Assembly: GCF_023078275.1 (NCBI RefSeq)
Contig: NC_062983.1
Coordinates: forward strand, 15,803,001 to 15,867,000
Length of the DNA stretch: 64,000 nucleotides
Reading direction: 5' to 3'
Origin: Leguminivora glycinivorella
Taxonomy: Eukaryota > Arthropoda > Insecta > Lepidoptera > Tortricidae
Each line of letters starts with the position of its first letter. The first letter of the stretch is position 1. The notes under the pieces were generated by a model that saw only the letters and a list, made by a program, of their open reading frames with translations, ran no database searches and had not been told where the DNA came from. Shown here one piece after another: positions 21,473 through 33,400 of the stretch. Both the position numbers and the translations under genes were made by a program.

Positions 21473-21660
21473 TTATCTTCCTCGAGCGCATTTCGGTATC
21501 GGTCTAAACTCGGCCGCCAAGTCCGAAAACAGCTTGAGCCCCAATAAGAAGTACATGCTGGACTTAAAGAGGGACCAGTAGAAGGGGTCGCTCTCGATTT
21601 TCTTCCAAGTGGACCAGAATAATTTGTATGCGTCAGTGAGCCGGCCGAAGACCTGTAACA
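21473..21660 (-). CDS. Unidentified terminal exon
   Basis: A GTTACAG acceptor precedes a frame of about 60 residues (VFGRLTDAYKLFWSTWKK ... FRPIPKC) ending in TAA. The upstream frame can only start at TTG, so this reads better as the last exon of a spliced gene than as a free ORF. The composition is balanced and protein-like, with aromatic-rich helix-like segments, unlike random AT-rich frames here. It lies about 820 bp upstream of protease A's start codon. I do not recognise the family and could not find its other exons; it may be a gene fragment. Confidence 0.4.
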
Positions 21661-21799
21661 AAGTTTTTTGCAGTGCATCAAACAAGTCTGTCTAAGAACT
21701 AAGAAAACTATAGGTTAGCACCCTAAAGAAAAGGATGCATATAGTTTTCTTTGTTTTTTTGTATGTACATAAGTTGTAGGGAGTTTTTATTGCAGTGGG

Positions 21800-21910
21800 T
21801 ACGAAACCAAATGCACAAACGCTAGGTCTCTATCGGTCTTTCGTAAAGCGCGACTGGGCCAGACTGGGATTCGATCGGCGGCATCTAGCGTCAACGATTG
21901 TCATTTAACC
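21800..21910 (-). repeat. Fragment of the GTGACAGAGCCAGAC family
   Basis: ATGCACAAACGCTAGG ... GGGCCAGACTGGGATTCGAT ... GTCAACGATTGTCATTT matches the family seen at 13560-14220. Confidence 0.5.
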
Positions 21911-22077
21911 CGTTCACTGCGGGGTTTTTAGGCCTCGTATACTCCGTACGTTAATTACGAGTTACGTTAATTGCCGCAGCGACTGATGGTTAAAATGGTG
22001 GATGATTAGAATCTGTGCTTGAAGTGGGCTACCAACTCTTTTTCAGTGTAAGCGGAAAGTAGGGTCATAAAAACGAG

Positions 22078-22325
22078 TTTTCAGTACAGATGGTGTTTTT
22101 TTAGGCACCACTAGTGCGAGAAGTGGTTCATTATATGCTAGGTCGAAACTTTGGAGGCTCATCTGTACTGAAAAACGTCGTACGATACACGTGCGAAAAG
22201 GGAATTCGAAACTCGTGTCAAAACACTCCCTTCGGTCGTGTTTTAATTTATCGCCACTCGTTTCGGACTTCTTTTTTACGCACTTGTATCGTAATGTACT
22301 ATTATAGTAATGTACTATTTTAAAA
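22078..22325 (-). mobile_element. MITE copy, reverse orientation, AATAGTACATTACGATACAAG family
   Basis: Shares the ACTAGTGCGAGAAGTGGTTC ... CACGTGCGAAAAGG ... TTATCGCCACTCG blocks with 12168-12530 in inverted orientation. Confidence 0.75.
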
Positions 22326-22329
22326 CTCT

Positions 22330-22895
22330 GCTTCATGAAGCTGGGCTACTACTTTATATTATACAGGTTGGCCAATTTATAGATTGGGGTGAAAAGAAAA
22401 AAAGTGAGAAGAAGGTGAAGTGAAAAAGAGTAAGAGTAGATTGTGGAGAACACAATGCAAGCGTAATGGCGGGCGTTGTCATAGTAACCTTCACCATTTC
22501 GATTATTGTTTATCTTACACACGGAAGCCTTGGCGTTTGAGTGATGTTTTGTATTGCCCTGAAGCGTTGAGCAGAGAAGTAAAGCTAAAGTACTTAAGAC
22601 TGTTTACGTAAGCGACTTAAATAAAATGTTCTGCATAGTCGTTTGACATCATACGGGTTCTCAGTAATCCTATCATGCAAATTAGGTAAATATGCATATT
22701 TATGTGAAAATTCCGGGGAAGAACCTTTGTTTGTACCTAAACCTTACAAAAAGGTACAAAAAGCCATTTTATTGAGTCTGGCACTTGTTTGTTGGATACG
22801 ATATACGATACGACATAAAAGCCAAGGTAAAAATTTCGTCGCATTGTAAGTACCTATATACAAGTACATAGTTATAGATCTTGTGCATAATAGTT
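22330..22895. other. No gene recognised
   Basis: Short frames at 22420-22611 and 22643-22849 have no domain or splice support. Confidence 0.4.
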
Positions 22896-22896
22896 T

Positions 22897-24075
22897 TAGT
22901 AGTAGTAGTAAAACACTTTATTGTACCAGAAAATAATACAACACACAAGAAAAAGAGCTTATTACAAGTAGGTACAAAGGCGAACTTATCCCTTTAAGGG
23001 ATCTCTTCCAGTTAACCTTTGAGCAATTGAGGGAGAATTGGAGATGGTAGGCATACAGTACAAACGGCGCAGGAAACGGATTCTAGGTAATAATCAGGGA
23101 ACGTACTTTTCATGCCGATGACATTAATCTGACGTCACGCTCCATATAGGGTGATCCCAAATAGTTTTATTGTAAATTATTAATCATTAAGTAGTCGTCA
23201 ATCATTTTAATCGTATACAAATTACTTCAAATACAGTAGTCCATTTACATGTGGCATAAATAATACCTACTTAAAATGTGAAACGTGAATAAAATTATTT
23301 GATTTGTTTTTATAAATAAATTTAATTAAATAGTATTGTTAACAACACATTACAATAAATACGTAGAAAAGAGAATTTCTCTCTAACGTAAAGCACACCA
23401 TCCTTCTTGCATTCATTACCATGCAAAGAAATTCATAACTTAAAATGATTGATGACTAATGATTAATAATTAACAATAAAATAATTTTGTGATCACCTTA
23501 TATGGAGCGTGACGTCAAATTGATGTCATCGGCACGAAAAGTACGCTCCCTGGTAATAATAAATTATGACTTACACTAACATGCAATATATACGAATAAA
23601 TACATAATATACAACTATACAAATAGCAAATAATATAAATATATACATATATAATATATAAATTAAATATATATTTACATAATAAAAACGACAACTACAA
23701 AACCGCATACATCCAATACCTTAGCTTTCATCAGAGAGCCAAAGCTTTTTTAGATTAGCCTTCAGCGACGCGACCGACTGACACTGTCGAAGAGATAAAG
23801 GCAAGGAGTTCCACAATTTAACTGCATAGATTGTAAACGATTTATTATAGGACCTATGTTTGTGGGGCGGGATACTCAAAGTGAGATTCATACTGGAACA
23901 GAGCCGGTGCCCGCTACCGTCAGCCAAGTATTTAAATCGTTCTGAAAGATAGGGAGGGGAAGAAGGAGAAAATAAAACGTTATACAGGAGAGAAAGCGTG
24001 AATGTCTCTACGGCGACGGATGGGCAGCCACTCGATCCATTCCATTGTATGATCCCTGAAACGTTGTATTTGTTA
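22897..24075 (-). pseudogene. 3' part of a LINE (RT C-terminus, 3' UTR, tail), split by a hAT-like MITE
   Basis: Minus-strand frames around 23721-24070 read GWLPI-like / RRRRDIHA, then RSYNKSFTIYAVKLWNSLPL and SLRQCQSVASLKANLKKLWL. This is the standard RT C-terminus of CR1/Jockey-like elements, with one frameshift. The 3' UTR continues to 23553, is interrupted by the MITE at 23095-23552, and resumes to a tail with AATAAAGTG and TACTACTACT near 22897-22925. Confidence 0.8.
23095..23552. mobile_element. hAT-like foldback MITE, 458 bp, TSD GTAATAAT
   Basis: Terminal repeats start CAGGGAACGTACTTTTC / CAGGGAGCGTACTTTTC, with arms of roughly 100 bp or more. Direct 8-bp GTAATAAT lies at 23087-23094 and 23553-23560. 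Inserted in the LINE 3' region. Confidence 0.88.
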
Positions 24076-24165
24076 TGCTGCTTTTTTAATCAACTTTTAT
24101 TGAAATTGACTGCAATAGCATAACACGCTCGTGAAACACTGATGATGAAAAACATTTTGCACTCT

Positions 24166-26217
24166 AAGGTAACTGTACACTATTCCGGGATAGTAAAATG
24201 TGGTACATTATTCCGGGATACTTTGGTTTTTATCGCAAAATAAGGAAACTATTAGTAAAATCTTAATTTAATGCAGTATCTCATTAACTATAGATCAAAT
24301 AGAACCGAAAAAGTCGATTTTCGAATATGTATCATATCTTTTCAAGCCGTGAGGTACCTCCAAACGCGTCAGTCGCAACCACGCAGTGGTTTCTATGGCC
24401 GTGTTTGACGGTGAACTTAACGCGGCAGCGGAACTTCGTAAGGGTTTGCTGTGATTCTGGTAGATTTATTTATATGAGATTTGTATCATAATTGTCTTAT
24501 AGTTATTATAAGACATTTATATCATCGTTTCAAGTTAATTTAAAGCATATTTTAATTAATATACCCGCTCCCGGAATAATGTACACCATTTAGTCGCGGT
24601 ATACATAATTGCGGGAGTATCACGGAATAAGGGAAACACAGTCCATAATGTTTTTATGTTTTATTACTATTTGCGGTTAAGTTTATTTATATATTTTATG
24701 TAAATACATTAAGTAAAGACTACAAATTATAGTGACATAATTACGGTACATATATTTTTTAGGTTTTAATCTCATAATTGAGTACGAAATGTATACTTGT
24801 TGAGTAATACGTGCAAAATATTGGAGTGTGCCATCGACATTAAACTTGTTTTATTTCATAAAATTAAAGCACAAAGGTTATTTATTTCGATGTTTTGAGT
24901 ATAATTATTATATAATCTTCAAATATACTAAGAAAAAAATTTGTTTGTTTTTTAATATAGCCTTTGTTTTGACTGCTGTAATTAAGTACACGACTTTATA
25001 TGAGTGTATCTTATTCCGATATACTTATATAAAGTATATTAAAATATATAAACACATAAAATAAGGTGTTTTTAAACTTCCTCAGTTACCTAATAATCTT
25101 TATACCGCGTATTGGTTTGTCCGTCAGTCTGTCCGTCCACGATTTAGCTCAATTATCATTAGTACTAGAAAGCTAAAATTTACATGAGGACAATACATAA
25201 TAGGATAGACATATATAAATATAAAATAGTGCATATTCCATCTGTGTAATAACGGCCTATAATATTCATTTATTGAGTAATACATATTTATATATCGTCA
25301 CTACTTTAAAAAAATCTCGTATCTCACGCTGTTCCTCAAAGTTAAAACGCAGTATGTCTATATGCATTCCATACATACTTACTACAATTTTCTTTTCATT
25401 GACAGACAAAGATACAAGTTTTTTTTTAAAGTAGTGATGATATACATATATTGAATAACGTATCACCAGTCACCACCATATATGTATACGGTGCTCAGTG
25501 AGCACCAGTACCAAAAAACTGAAATTTTCACGAGTATGCAATTTTTATAACCGGCAATAGCTTCTGGATTGAAATTATATTTTGAAAAAACCCCCGACAC
25601 TGTAAACCGATTTTCATCAAACATGGCTAAAAACACTCTCGACTAATTCAGCTTTCAAACGAAAAAAAAAACTAGTCTAAATCGGTTCATCCATTCGAAA
25701 GCGATGCCTTAGACAGACAAACAGTAAAACTTATAACACCCTGTCGTTATATCATACAATCGTTATATCGTCGTTACACCGTAAAATATCATATTTCCCA
25801 TCCCATCCTAGCCCATCAAAACATTGCCAATTGTAAAAAATACACCCTGTATAAGCATCTAACAAAACGATATGTGCATTATATATTTATGTAAACAATA
25901 TTATTACTTCGTTTTTTTACATTATGCTTCAACAACGTGGACTTTAAAGATATCCCGTAATTACGTACAACGACTCCCGGAATTAAAGCCATGCCAAAAT
26001 TGTATCCCGGAATAATGGGCAAACTAAGGGTTTAGTAAAACAACGGTAATTTCTATAAATTAGAAGTTACGATGCAAAATACTGTCTTAAATCCATCGTA
26101 GAAGACTTATCCTTAAAATAAAATAGTTAACACGACTAGAAACTTCGCATTTTTTTTACAATCTTCACTCAAAGTAGGAAACGTCTTAAGTTCCCGTAAT
26201 ATGGTACAGTTACCTTA
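24166..26217. mobile_element. 2-kb element with ~25-bp inverted ends, TA-flanked
   Basis: Left TAAGGTAACTGTACACTATTCCGGGA and right (complement) TAAGGTAACTGTACCATATTACGGGA. Several further CCGGAATA / ATTCCGGGA copies lie inside (24205, 24570, 25975). TA at each end fits Tc1/mariner-type insertion. No transposase ORF exists, so it is non-autonomous. It carries the nested MITE 25293-25442. Confidence 0.7.
25293..25442. mobile_element. MITE, TCGTCACTACTTT ends, TA-flanked
   Basis: TATCGTCACTACTTT and AAAGTAGTGATGATA ends. It matches 48183-48333 over its length and a half copy at 11081-11165. Confidence 0.85.
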
Positions 26218-26719
26218 CCCCTGTACCAGATATACGCAAAGTGTAACCGTCATTTTAGGTACACCTGCAGCACAGTATAATCCTGCAGTGTCTTGAAATA
26301 TTATACCTAGGTATACATCTCTTGTCAGAGGTAAAAAGTTTTTACTAAAGACACTGAATATAACTCACGACACAAACCATTATAAGTAAAAACGTCCCCA
26401 TTTTTCCTTTTAAAAGTCGACTCTTAATTGTCTTAAACACCGTTGCTTCGAATAAAAAAATAGAATATTCGTGGAAAACAAAGAAGTTCAACCACTACCT
26501 ACGTCACAATACTTGGTCAGCCATGATCACTTATTGAAATGAGGAGACCGCTAGCAATTACAATAAATCATTATATATTAATAGTGCAACAACGAGTTTG
26601 TACGACATAAAGGACGTACACCTTGCCCGAAGAGCCATAAAACCGATCTGATCACCTAGGCACAGGTACCAAGGTTCCTAGCCAACGTCAGAATTACCTA
26701 GGCTTTCTTAAACGTATCG
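26218..26719. other. No gene recognised
   Basis: AT-rich; nothing could be supported. Confidence 0.35.
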
Positions 26720-26835
26720 TTACTAATATCGCTCTTCTGTAGTGGCGATGGCGCGACAGAATTAGACTGCGTTTCGATCGTAGCGTCAGTCAACGATTAT
26801 TGTCACTGCAGCTAGGCTGGCCAGGTGATCATATT
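26720..26835 (+). repeat. Fragment of the GTGACAGAGCCAGAC family
   Basis: GCGACAGAATTAGACTGCGTTTCGATCG ... GTCAACGATTATTGTCACT. Confidence 0.5.
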
Positions 26836-27094
26836 TATATGCGTTTAATAAAGGATGCGAATAAATAGAGAAAGTGTACATAAAGATGTTGAGATATTAC
26901 TGTTTTCACATTGTTCCATTTTCTAATTCCAAAGTGAAAGTTTTCTTGTTTCCTACTTTACTGTAAACACGAACTTCTCCTAAGTTTTGAAAACTCTCCG
27001 CCAGCGGGATCTTTACTAATATATTGACATTCAAACCACCAAGAATACAACAAAGGAGTGCAATAAAATTTCAACACCTTGTATTTGTATCCAT

Positions 27095-27245
27095 GGACGA
27101 TGGTAATCGCTTACCATCAGGCCATAAGAGAGACGGAGACTTTTGTATAAGTAATTTTCCCCTCACTAGCTCGGAAACACGTGTTTTGTCCTTTAATGCC
27201 AGCGGGTAAAAACGCATTTTATCCACTAGTGGGTAAAGTAATTTG
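27095..27245. repeat. Two repeat fragments (GGTAATCGCTTACCATCAGG; CTCGGAAACACGTGTTTTGTCC)
   Basis: The block CTAGCTCGGAAACACGTGTTTTGTCC ... CATTTTATCCACTAGTGGGTAAAGTAA recurs at 58903-58963. The first block resembles a widespread lepidopteran LINE/SINE end. Confidence 0.55.
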
Positions 27246-27380
27246 ACCTTGAATAAAAGCAAATTAACTGCTTTAAAATTGATAAAAGTAGGTGAATCTA
27301 GTAATAAAGATGATTTACCACCTGTGGAACTACTGGAAGCAGTGATAAACGCATTTTTTGCGTTGTAGTTTCCTCGCTAT

Positions 27381-30300
27381 TGTAACTAAACCTCCGCTCA
27401 CCTTACTTATTTACTTACTTACTTGACTAACCATTAGTATAACTAACCCCCCCTTTAAATATATCCCGTAAATTTGGCCTTGTGATCGTCTAGCGTGAAT
27501 AAGTAGAACCCTTCGAAGTGAACCGCGATAACCTAGATCCTTTAATGAGTATCAGCTGTATTTTTGACTAATTTTTAAATTTTTATTTATTTATATTTTA
27601 AAGAAGAATAAAGGATATTGTAGCATAATAATATAGTGTTATAGAAGAGTATTTTATCAGGTTTAGGCCTAGAAAGTTATATGTGAGAAAATTAATAACG
27701 TGATGAAGAAATTTTAGAATAAAAGTTAGTGAGTGAAACATACATGAAATAAATATTAAAAAATATTTTGGAAATCATCGGCTACGCTCTATTTTCGATT
27801 CGGTTTGGGGTGAGAACTTGCGATACCGTCTGAATCCCTAACCCAATCAAACCACTTTATCAGGCATCCTAAGCAAGTAAGCCTGAAGGGCTATCTATCT
27901 ACGAACTAACCCCTTTTTTTTGTTTTGTTTCTTTTCCCTAGCTAATCCCCCTTTTCCCCAATACTGCTAATAGACCATAACTTCTCGATCTTTCTAATGT
28001 TTTATCGAAACACCGAGTAGTTGCTACCACTTTGAGAAGAAGTAAATAAGTCTAGTAACTCCTTGAAGCTTTTGACTTGTCATCAGTGGACGGCGCTCGC
28101 ATGCCACTGGGCCCTATAACAAACCTATGCTTTTTATTCCAAAGAATAGTTTGTTTCCCTAACCAACTTGATAGAATTTACCTTGAAAAACTAGTTAGCA
28201 ACACTCACTGGCTCGATGCTACACGAAGAATCAGAAATTGCTACCACAATTATTAATTTCACTCAAATAAATTAAGTAATAAAAGATTTTATAAATTACC
28301 AGTTTTACCACATATTTTAAGATAATAAACACCACATTTAAAGTCCATTTAAACCATATAAATAGTAGTAGTTAAATTATTTCTCCACAATACACGTTGA
28401 CCAATTATATTCCAAGACCAATCATAAAAGAACTCTACTTTCATAGAAATAGTGTGTGACTCTACCCTAATCCTATCGTTTTCCCTACTCTAACATATCT
28501 GAAACACAGACCATCACTTACCATAGATCTTGTGTTCAAAATATGTACAAGTGTATCCCTACTAGAACTGTACAGTTCAGCCAGCGAAGCTGAGATAGGC
28601 AACCTATAGGCTTATGTTCTGATCCCCCCCTCTGCTCTTGCCCGCGGGCTAGGGTAGCAGAGAGTAGATCGCCCTATCCGTGTATATATCCAGTATTCTA
28701 GGACACACCAGTACCAGCCACATGAGAGACCCAACTGCGATCAACTTTACTTAGATGTGGATCGATCACAACCGAAATCCCCAGCGACCAACGCCAGCAT
28801 GGACTAGAGCACCGAGTAAATAAATATAAATATATATAGGACCCCAGCCTCAAATACTGCCGACTTCAGTGAGCAAGGATTACTCCTAATGCCTTTCGTC
28901 AATCGTGAAAGTCCTCACTTCCATCTAACAGTTGGACTCTTTGAGACCGGTGAGAAAATACGCTTTTGTAAGTAAATAAAAGCGCCCAAGCCCTCCACTT
29001 GGAACAAAAAGACCCCTAAACGCCTTATGTTTAACAGCCGCAAGGTATAAAGCGCTTAGCCGGACAACAGTCTGTCACAAACAATGATCTGGCTTATAAC
29101 TTTCACAAAATAACCCCATAGAAAATTACTAAATTCAATTTTACTGACCAACTAAACAAACGAGTGAAGTTTCCTTTACGTGCTATAATCTAAGCTTAGT
29201 TTTGCAAGAATTACTCCCTACAAAACCAAACACAGACTTATCTCCAAACACCAGCCATACATCGACCCAGTCTTTGTATTGCTTAACGGCACTCATGAAA
29301 CAAAGCACAGAAAACTTCACTATACACATCAATTTAAATGTAACACTACGCTATAAATAGAACACTAAATTAACCCCACAACTGACGGTAAAGCAATTCC
29401 ACCATAGGTCTAAGTTCAACTGTACGACGATATTGTCCCCGCACAATCAATCAGAGACACAATTTCAAAGTTTACAATCACTTAGAATAATTTCCAAGTA
29501 AAAACAAACAGAGAAATAATAGCAGAACAACTTCACTCACCAGTATAACACACGAAAGCCAGAGACACTGTTAGTCTTGTAGATATTTTAAGAATGACGC
29601 GCGTCGGCTCGCTCCGACCCTTTTATAGATTCTATCTCCGACTTCCGACTTCCGACATCCGACTTCCGACTTCTGACATTCGACTTCCGACTTCTGACAT
29701 TCGACTTCCGACTTCTGACATTCGACTTCCGACTTCTGACTTCCGACTTTCGACTTCCGACTTCTGACATTCGACTTCCGACTTCTGACATCGGACTTCC
29801 GACAAGATGGCTACTCAATCGTGTGCTTTGTTTACTAAGTCTTATGCCCTATGCATTAGAGTTCACGATTAACACACGGATGTTTGCTTATCAACACGTG
29901 CCGAGTACACGTGTTTTAGAGAGAGACAGAGCTATTGATATTGATACCTATGTAGTCCAATAGTGGAGCGATTCGCAAATATTTTTACGTAAATATTATT
30001 TTGTGGAACATTCTTATTTATTTTGTAAGTAATTTCGCAATGAAATATTTTATCTGTTACTAAATGTTACATTGAATGATATACTCAGGAAGCATAATAA
30101 CCAATATTAGTCATTATTATTTCTTTGACTTGTAAATGAAACCCAGACATAATATCGGAACGTTACGCAGCTGACAACTGTCAGTGTCAGTATTCCGTCC
30201 ATGTGAATGTAGTTTGTTGATAAATACGTTTTTCCAACCTGTTTTGCACCAAATAATAGTGAATTTTATGAGTGAAGACGTGACTATACATGTGATTAAT

Positions 30301-30446
30301 CATCAAAGATATTATTTGTTAAAATATTCAATGAAATCCCGAAGGAAATATGCACCAAAAAGTTGGTCAAGGAAAAGTTGATTCGCCGTAAGTTTTATAT
30401 GTAATAACGAGTCCATTTCCTCGTCATAGACGCTTGTTCTGTTACA
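27381..30446 (-). repeat. 3' LTR of the giant element
   Basis: 3066 bp. On the minus strand it carries U3 tandem repeats (29638-29806), a TATA box (29620-29627) and an AT-rich AATAAA cluster near 27580-27595, about 200 bp before its end. Confidence 0.9.
29638..29806 (-). repeat. U3 tandem repeat (~21-bp unit), 3' LTR copy
   Basis: About eight variants of CGACTTCCGACTTCTGACATT (plus-strand reading) sit just upstream of the TATA box. The Ser-Arg-Lys frames here are artefacts. Confidence 0.9.
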
Positions 30447-30460
30447 ACTCGCCCCCAAGA
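30447..30460 (-). promoter_or_regulatory. Polypurine tract of the giant element
   Basis: Minus strand CTTGGGGGCGAGT is immediately followed by the LTR start TGTAAC. Confidence 0.65.
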
Positions 30461-33400
30461 TTGACTATTTTTTACAAATTACAAAGTAGTTTTGTAAAAA
30501 ATTGCAATCTGATCTAGCAAAAGAAGCAATAAAACTGAATAAAAGAATAAAAGAAAAATATTTCTAGATCAGTCGGAAATATCCCCCCATTTCTAATCGT
30601 GTGGTGTGTATTCCAATACTATGCAACTGCTAGCGACTCAGTTTTGAAATCAGCTCATCAGAATCTCGACAATGAACCATGATAACCCCTTTCTCAGAGT
30701 CCACGCATCGCCAGGGATACCAGGTTGTGAATCTGATAGGTCCTACTAACCCGTTCTTGCTAGCTCGTTCCCCGGTCGCGGCGAATATTCATTCCATCCA
30801 CACTGTTGGACCGGAATAATTATCGTAATAATTTCAACGAGTTCACAATAACTTCCCACGCAATTACGAAGAAACCTTTAGAGCTCTCATTATAAGTCCA
30901 GAGCCTTCAATCTCCATTGTCGGAACTCAAACCAATTTCTCTACCTAATCACTCCAGCCACATGTTTTGGCGCATGTCTCATACTTGAATAAAATATACT
31001 GACTTAAGATCTGTTTGGATGTGTTTTTTTTTTTTTTTTTTATAAAACAAACCTTAAATGACATAAGCATGTACCTCAACTCGGTACCATATCATGATCA
31101 AATGAAGAAATGATTTGATGATACTAAACTTCACATATTTGAACACATAACAAGGAACCAAATATTGAAAAGAGCCTCGTTCTCACTAGACGATATCGGC
31201 CCTTAAATATGTCGATTGTCAAATACATCCCATTCAAGATGAGGTGTGTGGTTTTAGTATGGGTCTTATTACCTTGTGTAGTAGTAATCATAAAAAACTA
31301 CCCTTGAAATGGGTCGAATCCATTGGATTTTAACCTAACCAATAAGAATTTTATGGCTAATGTGTTCCCAAAATCCCCCCCCTTGTTTGTTCCCGCAAAT
31401 TCCGACCAAACTAGTTTTGACCACTTTCCAGCGCTGTCTGTCTATATCAATCTAATCATTCCATAAAAAAAAACATTCAAGACACACTTCATTCAGTCAT
31501 TCATCCCATTCAAAACATTCTTACATCTATAAACATTCATCATCTCTAAATTATTCACACACACACACATGATGTAACCATTCTTACTTCCTCATTCGCT
31601 CTTTCACTCGATCTCAACAGAAAGCCAACGCTTTTAAAAGTAATCAAAATAACGAATAAAAATGGAAATAAAATTACACAATAACTTCAAAAGTTTACGT
31701 ATCCCATTTTACTCCACTCTACCCTGACTCGAAGGCAAAGAAAATTTCAATTTATTTATGATAGGTTTCATTTTATACGTCTATATTTCAATTTTACAAA
31801 GTATTTATTAACCGCAAACAATTTGACAATGTGTGAAAATTGTTTGCTGCACATACTAAAAATAAAATGTTCGTACGGACAAAATGTTACATTTTATGTA
31901 AACATCTTTTATTTCACAGTCAATCACTGTAAGGTTCACTACCCTGTTTTCAATTTTCCTGTCTTTTGTTCATTATTACATTCCTCAGTGCAAAATTGAT
32001 AGCATAAAATGCAAAAAATTATAAAAGTAAGTACAGTCACTTAAGCAAAATAGTGGCCCTCCCTACTCCGATCTTTGTAGAACAAAATACTGACCGAGTT
32101 ATGCTTAGAAACGAGGATCTGCACTGTGTGATTACCGATATCGTACAGTATACCACCCTATATAATGTAATAAATGATAACGCATAAATAATAAATATCA
32201 CTGCTAACTGTAATAACTAAAATGAAAAATAGCTTTATCCACCGATCTCGATTTTCCTAACGTCTACCCCAGGCAGACTAGCTACTATGATGTCCAGTTA
32301 TTGTTATATTAAAATAATCTAACCATACAATGTATATCCAATACATTCTTCTTACAAAATAAAGATTTTTAAAAAAAAAATTGTTGTCCATATAATGAAC
32401 CGACTTCTTTATCTAGATAATTAAAAAAAATCCGTATTATAGATTTACAACCACCATACACCATTTTATAATCCTAGGAACGAAACTACTAAATGACAGA
32501 GAAACTATACGATGTGCTAGCCAATAAAGCCCTTTATCACACAGATCACTATAGAAATAAAATTAATTTTAGTCAAAATTTTGACTTCTACCACCCCTAT
32601 AATAATAACACTGCATCTCAATAAAATTTTGAAGAACTCATGACACATTTAAAATAATGATAATGATGATGATGATAAGAAAGAAAAATAATAATGTTCC
32701 ACATAAGTATGTCGCAATAAATAAACATTCTTTACTAAGAAGTCATTGACTTGTAACCAATGTACTCATAAAATTTACATTACACATCATGTAATGTTCA
32801 TAATAAACGCAAATTACAATTTTGCAAAAAAAAAATTGCAGTTTTGAAGTGGTTTTCATATTTTCAATTTTTTCCGCAAAATATGATGTATCCTTAATTT
32901 TGATATGGTTTTGATATTTTTTGTAAAATATAATGTAACATCAAATTTGATGTGGTTTTGATAAAATATATTCCTTTTTTTTTTTTTCAAACTATCTGCA
33001 AAATTTTATTTTGGTTTTAATTGCCTTATGATAAAATACAAAATGATGGCATAAGTAGGTTCAAAATACTTTTATTTGATTGATAATAATATAACAAAAT
33101 AATGAATTTTTCTTGAAACGAGCTTAAAACTTGTATTGTCCTATTCTATGTCTTCAATATTGTATAACATGCCCCGAAAGTTTTGTAACCTCAGACAAAT
33201 TATTCCTTCTTCATGGCATTTGCAACTGCAGCAAACTTAGCAAATTGTTAACAAACACGACAATGGGTTGAGGAACTTGGTCAAAGGTGTCTCTCTTCCT
33301 TTTTTTTCCTTCATACTTGGCTAGTTCTATGATGAGTTCTTGAGTAGCTAATGATGATGATTAGATCCTGCTGGCCTCCTGGTAATATTTCAAAATTTTC

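Noticed and set aside
29588..29818. Ser-Arg-Lys repeat protein (also 41985-42247)
   Set aside because: Direct translation of the ~21-bp tandem repeats in the LTR U3; nothing protein-like outside the repeat.
31018..31042. Poly-T run as a LINE insertion tail
   Set aside because: No target-site duplication or LINE sequence beside it.
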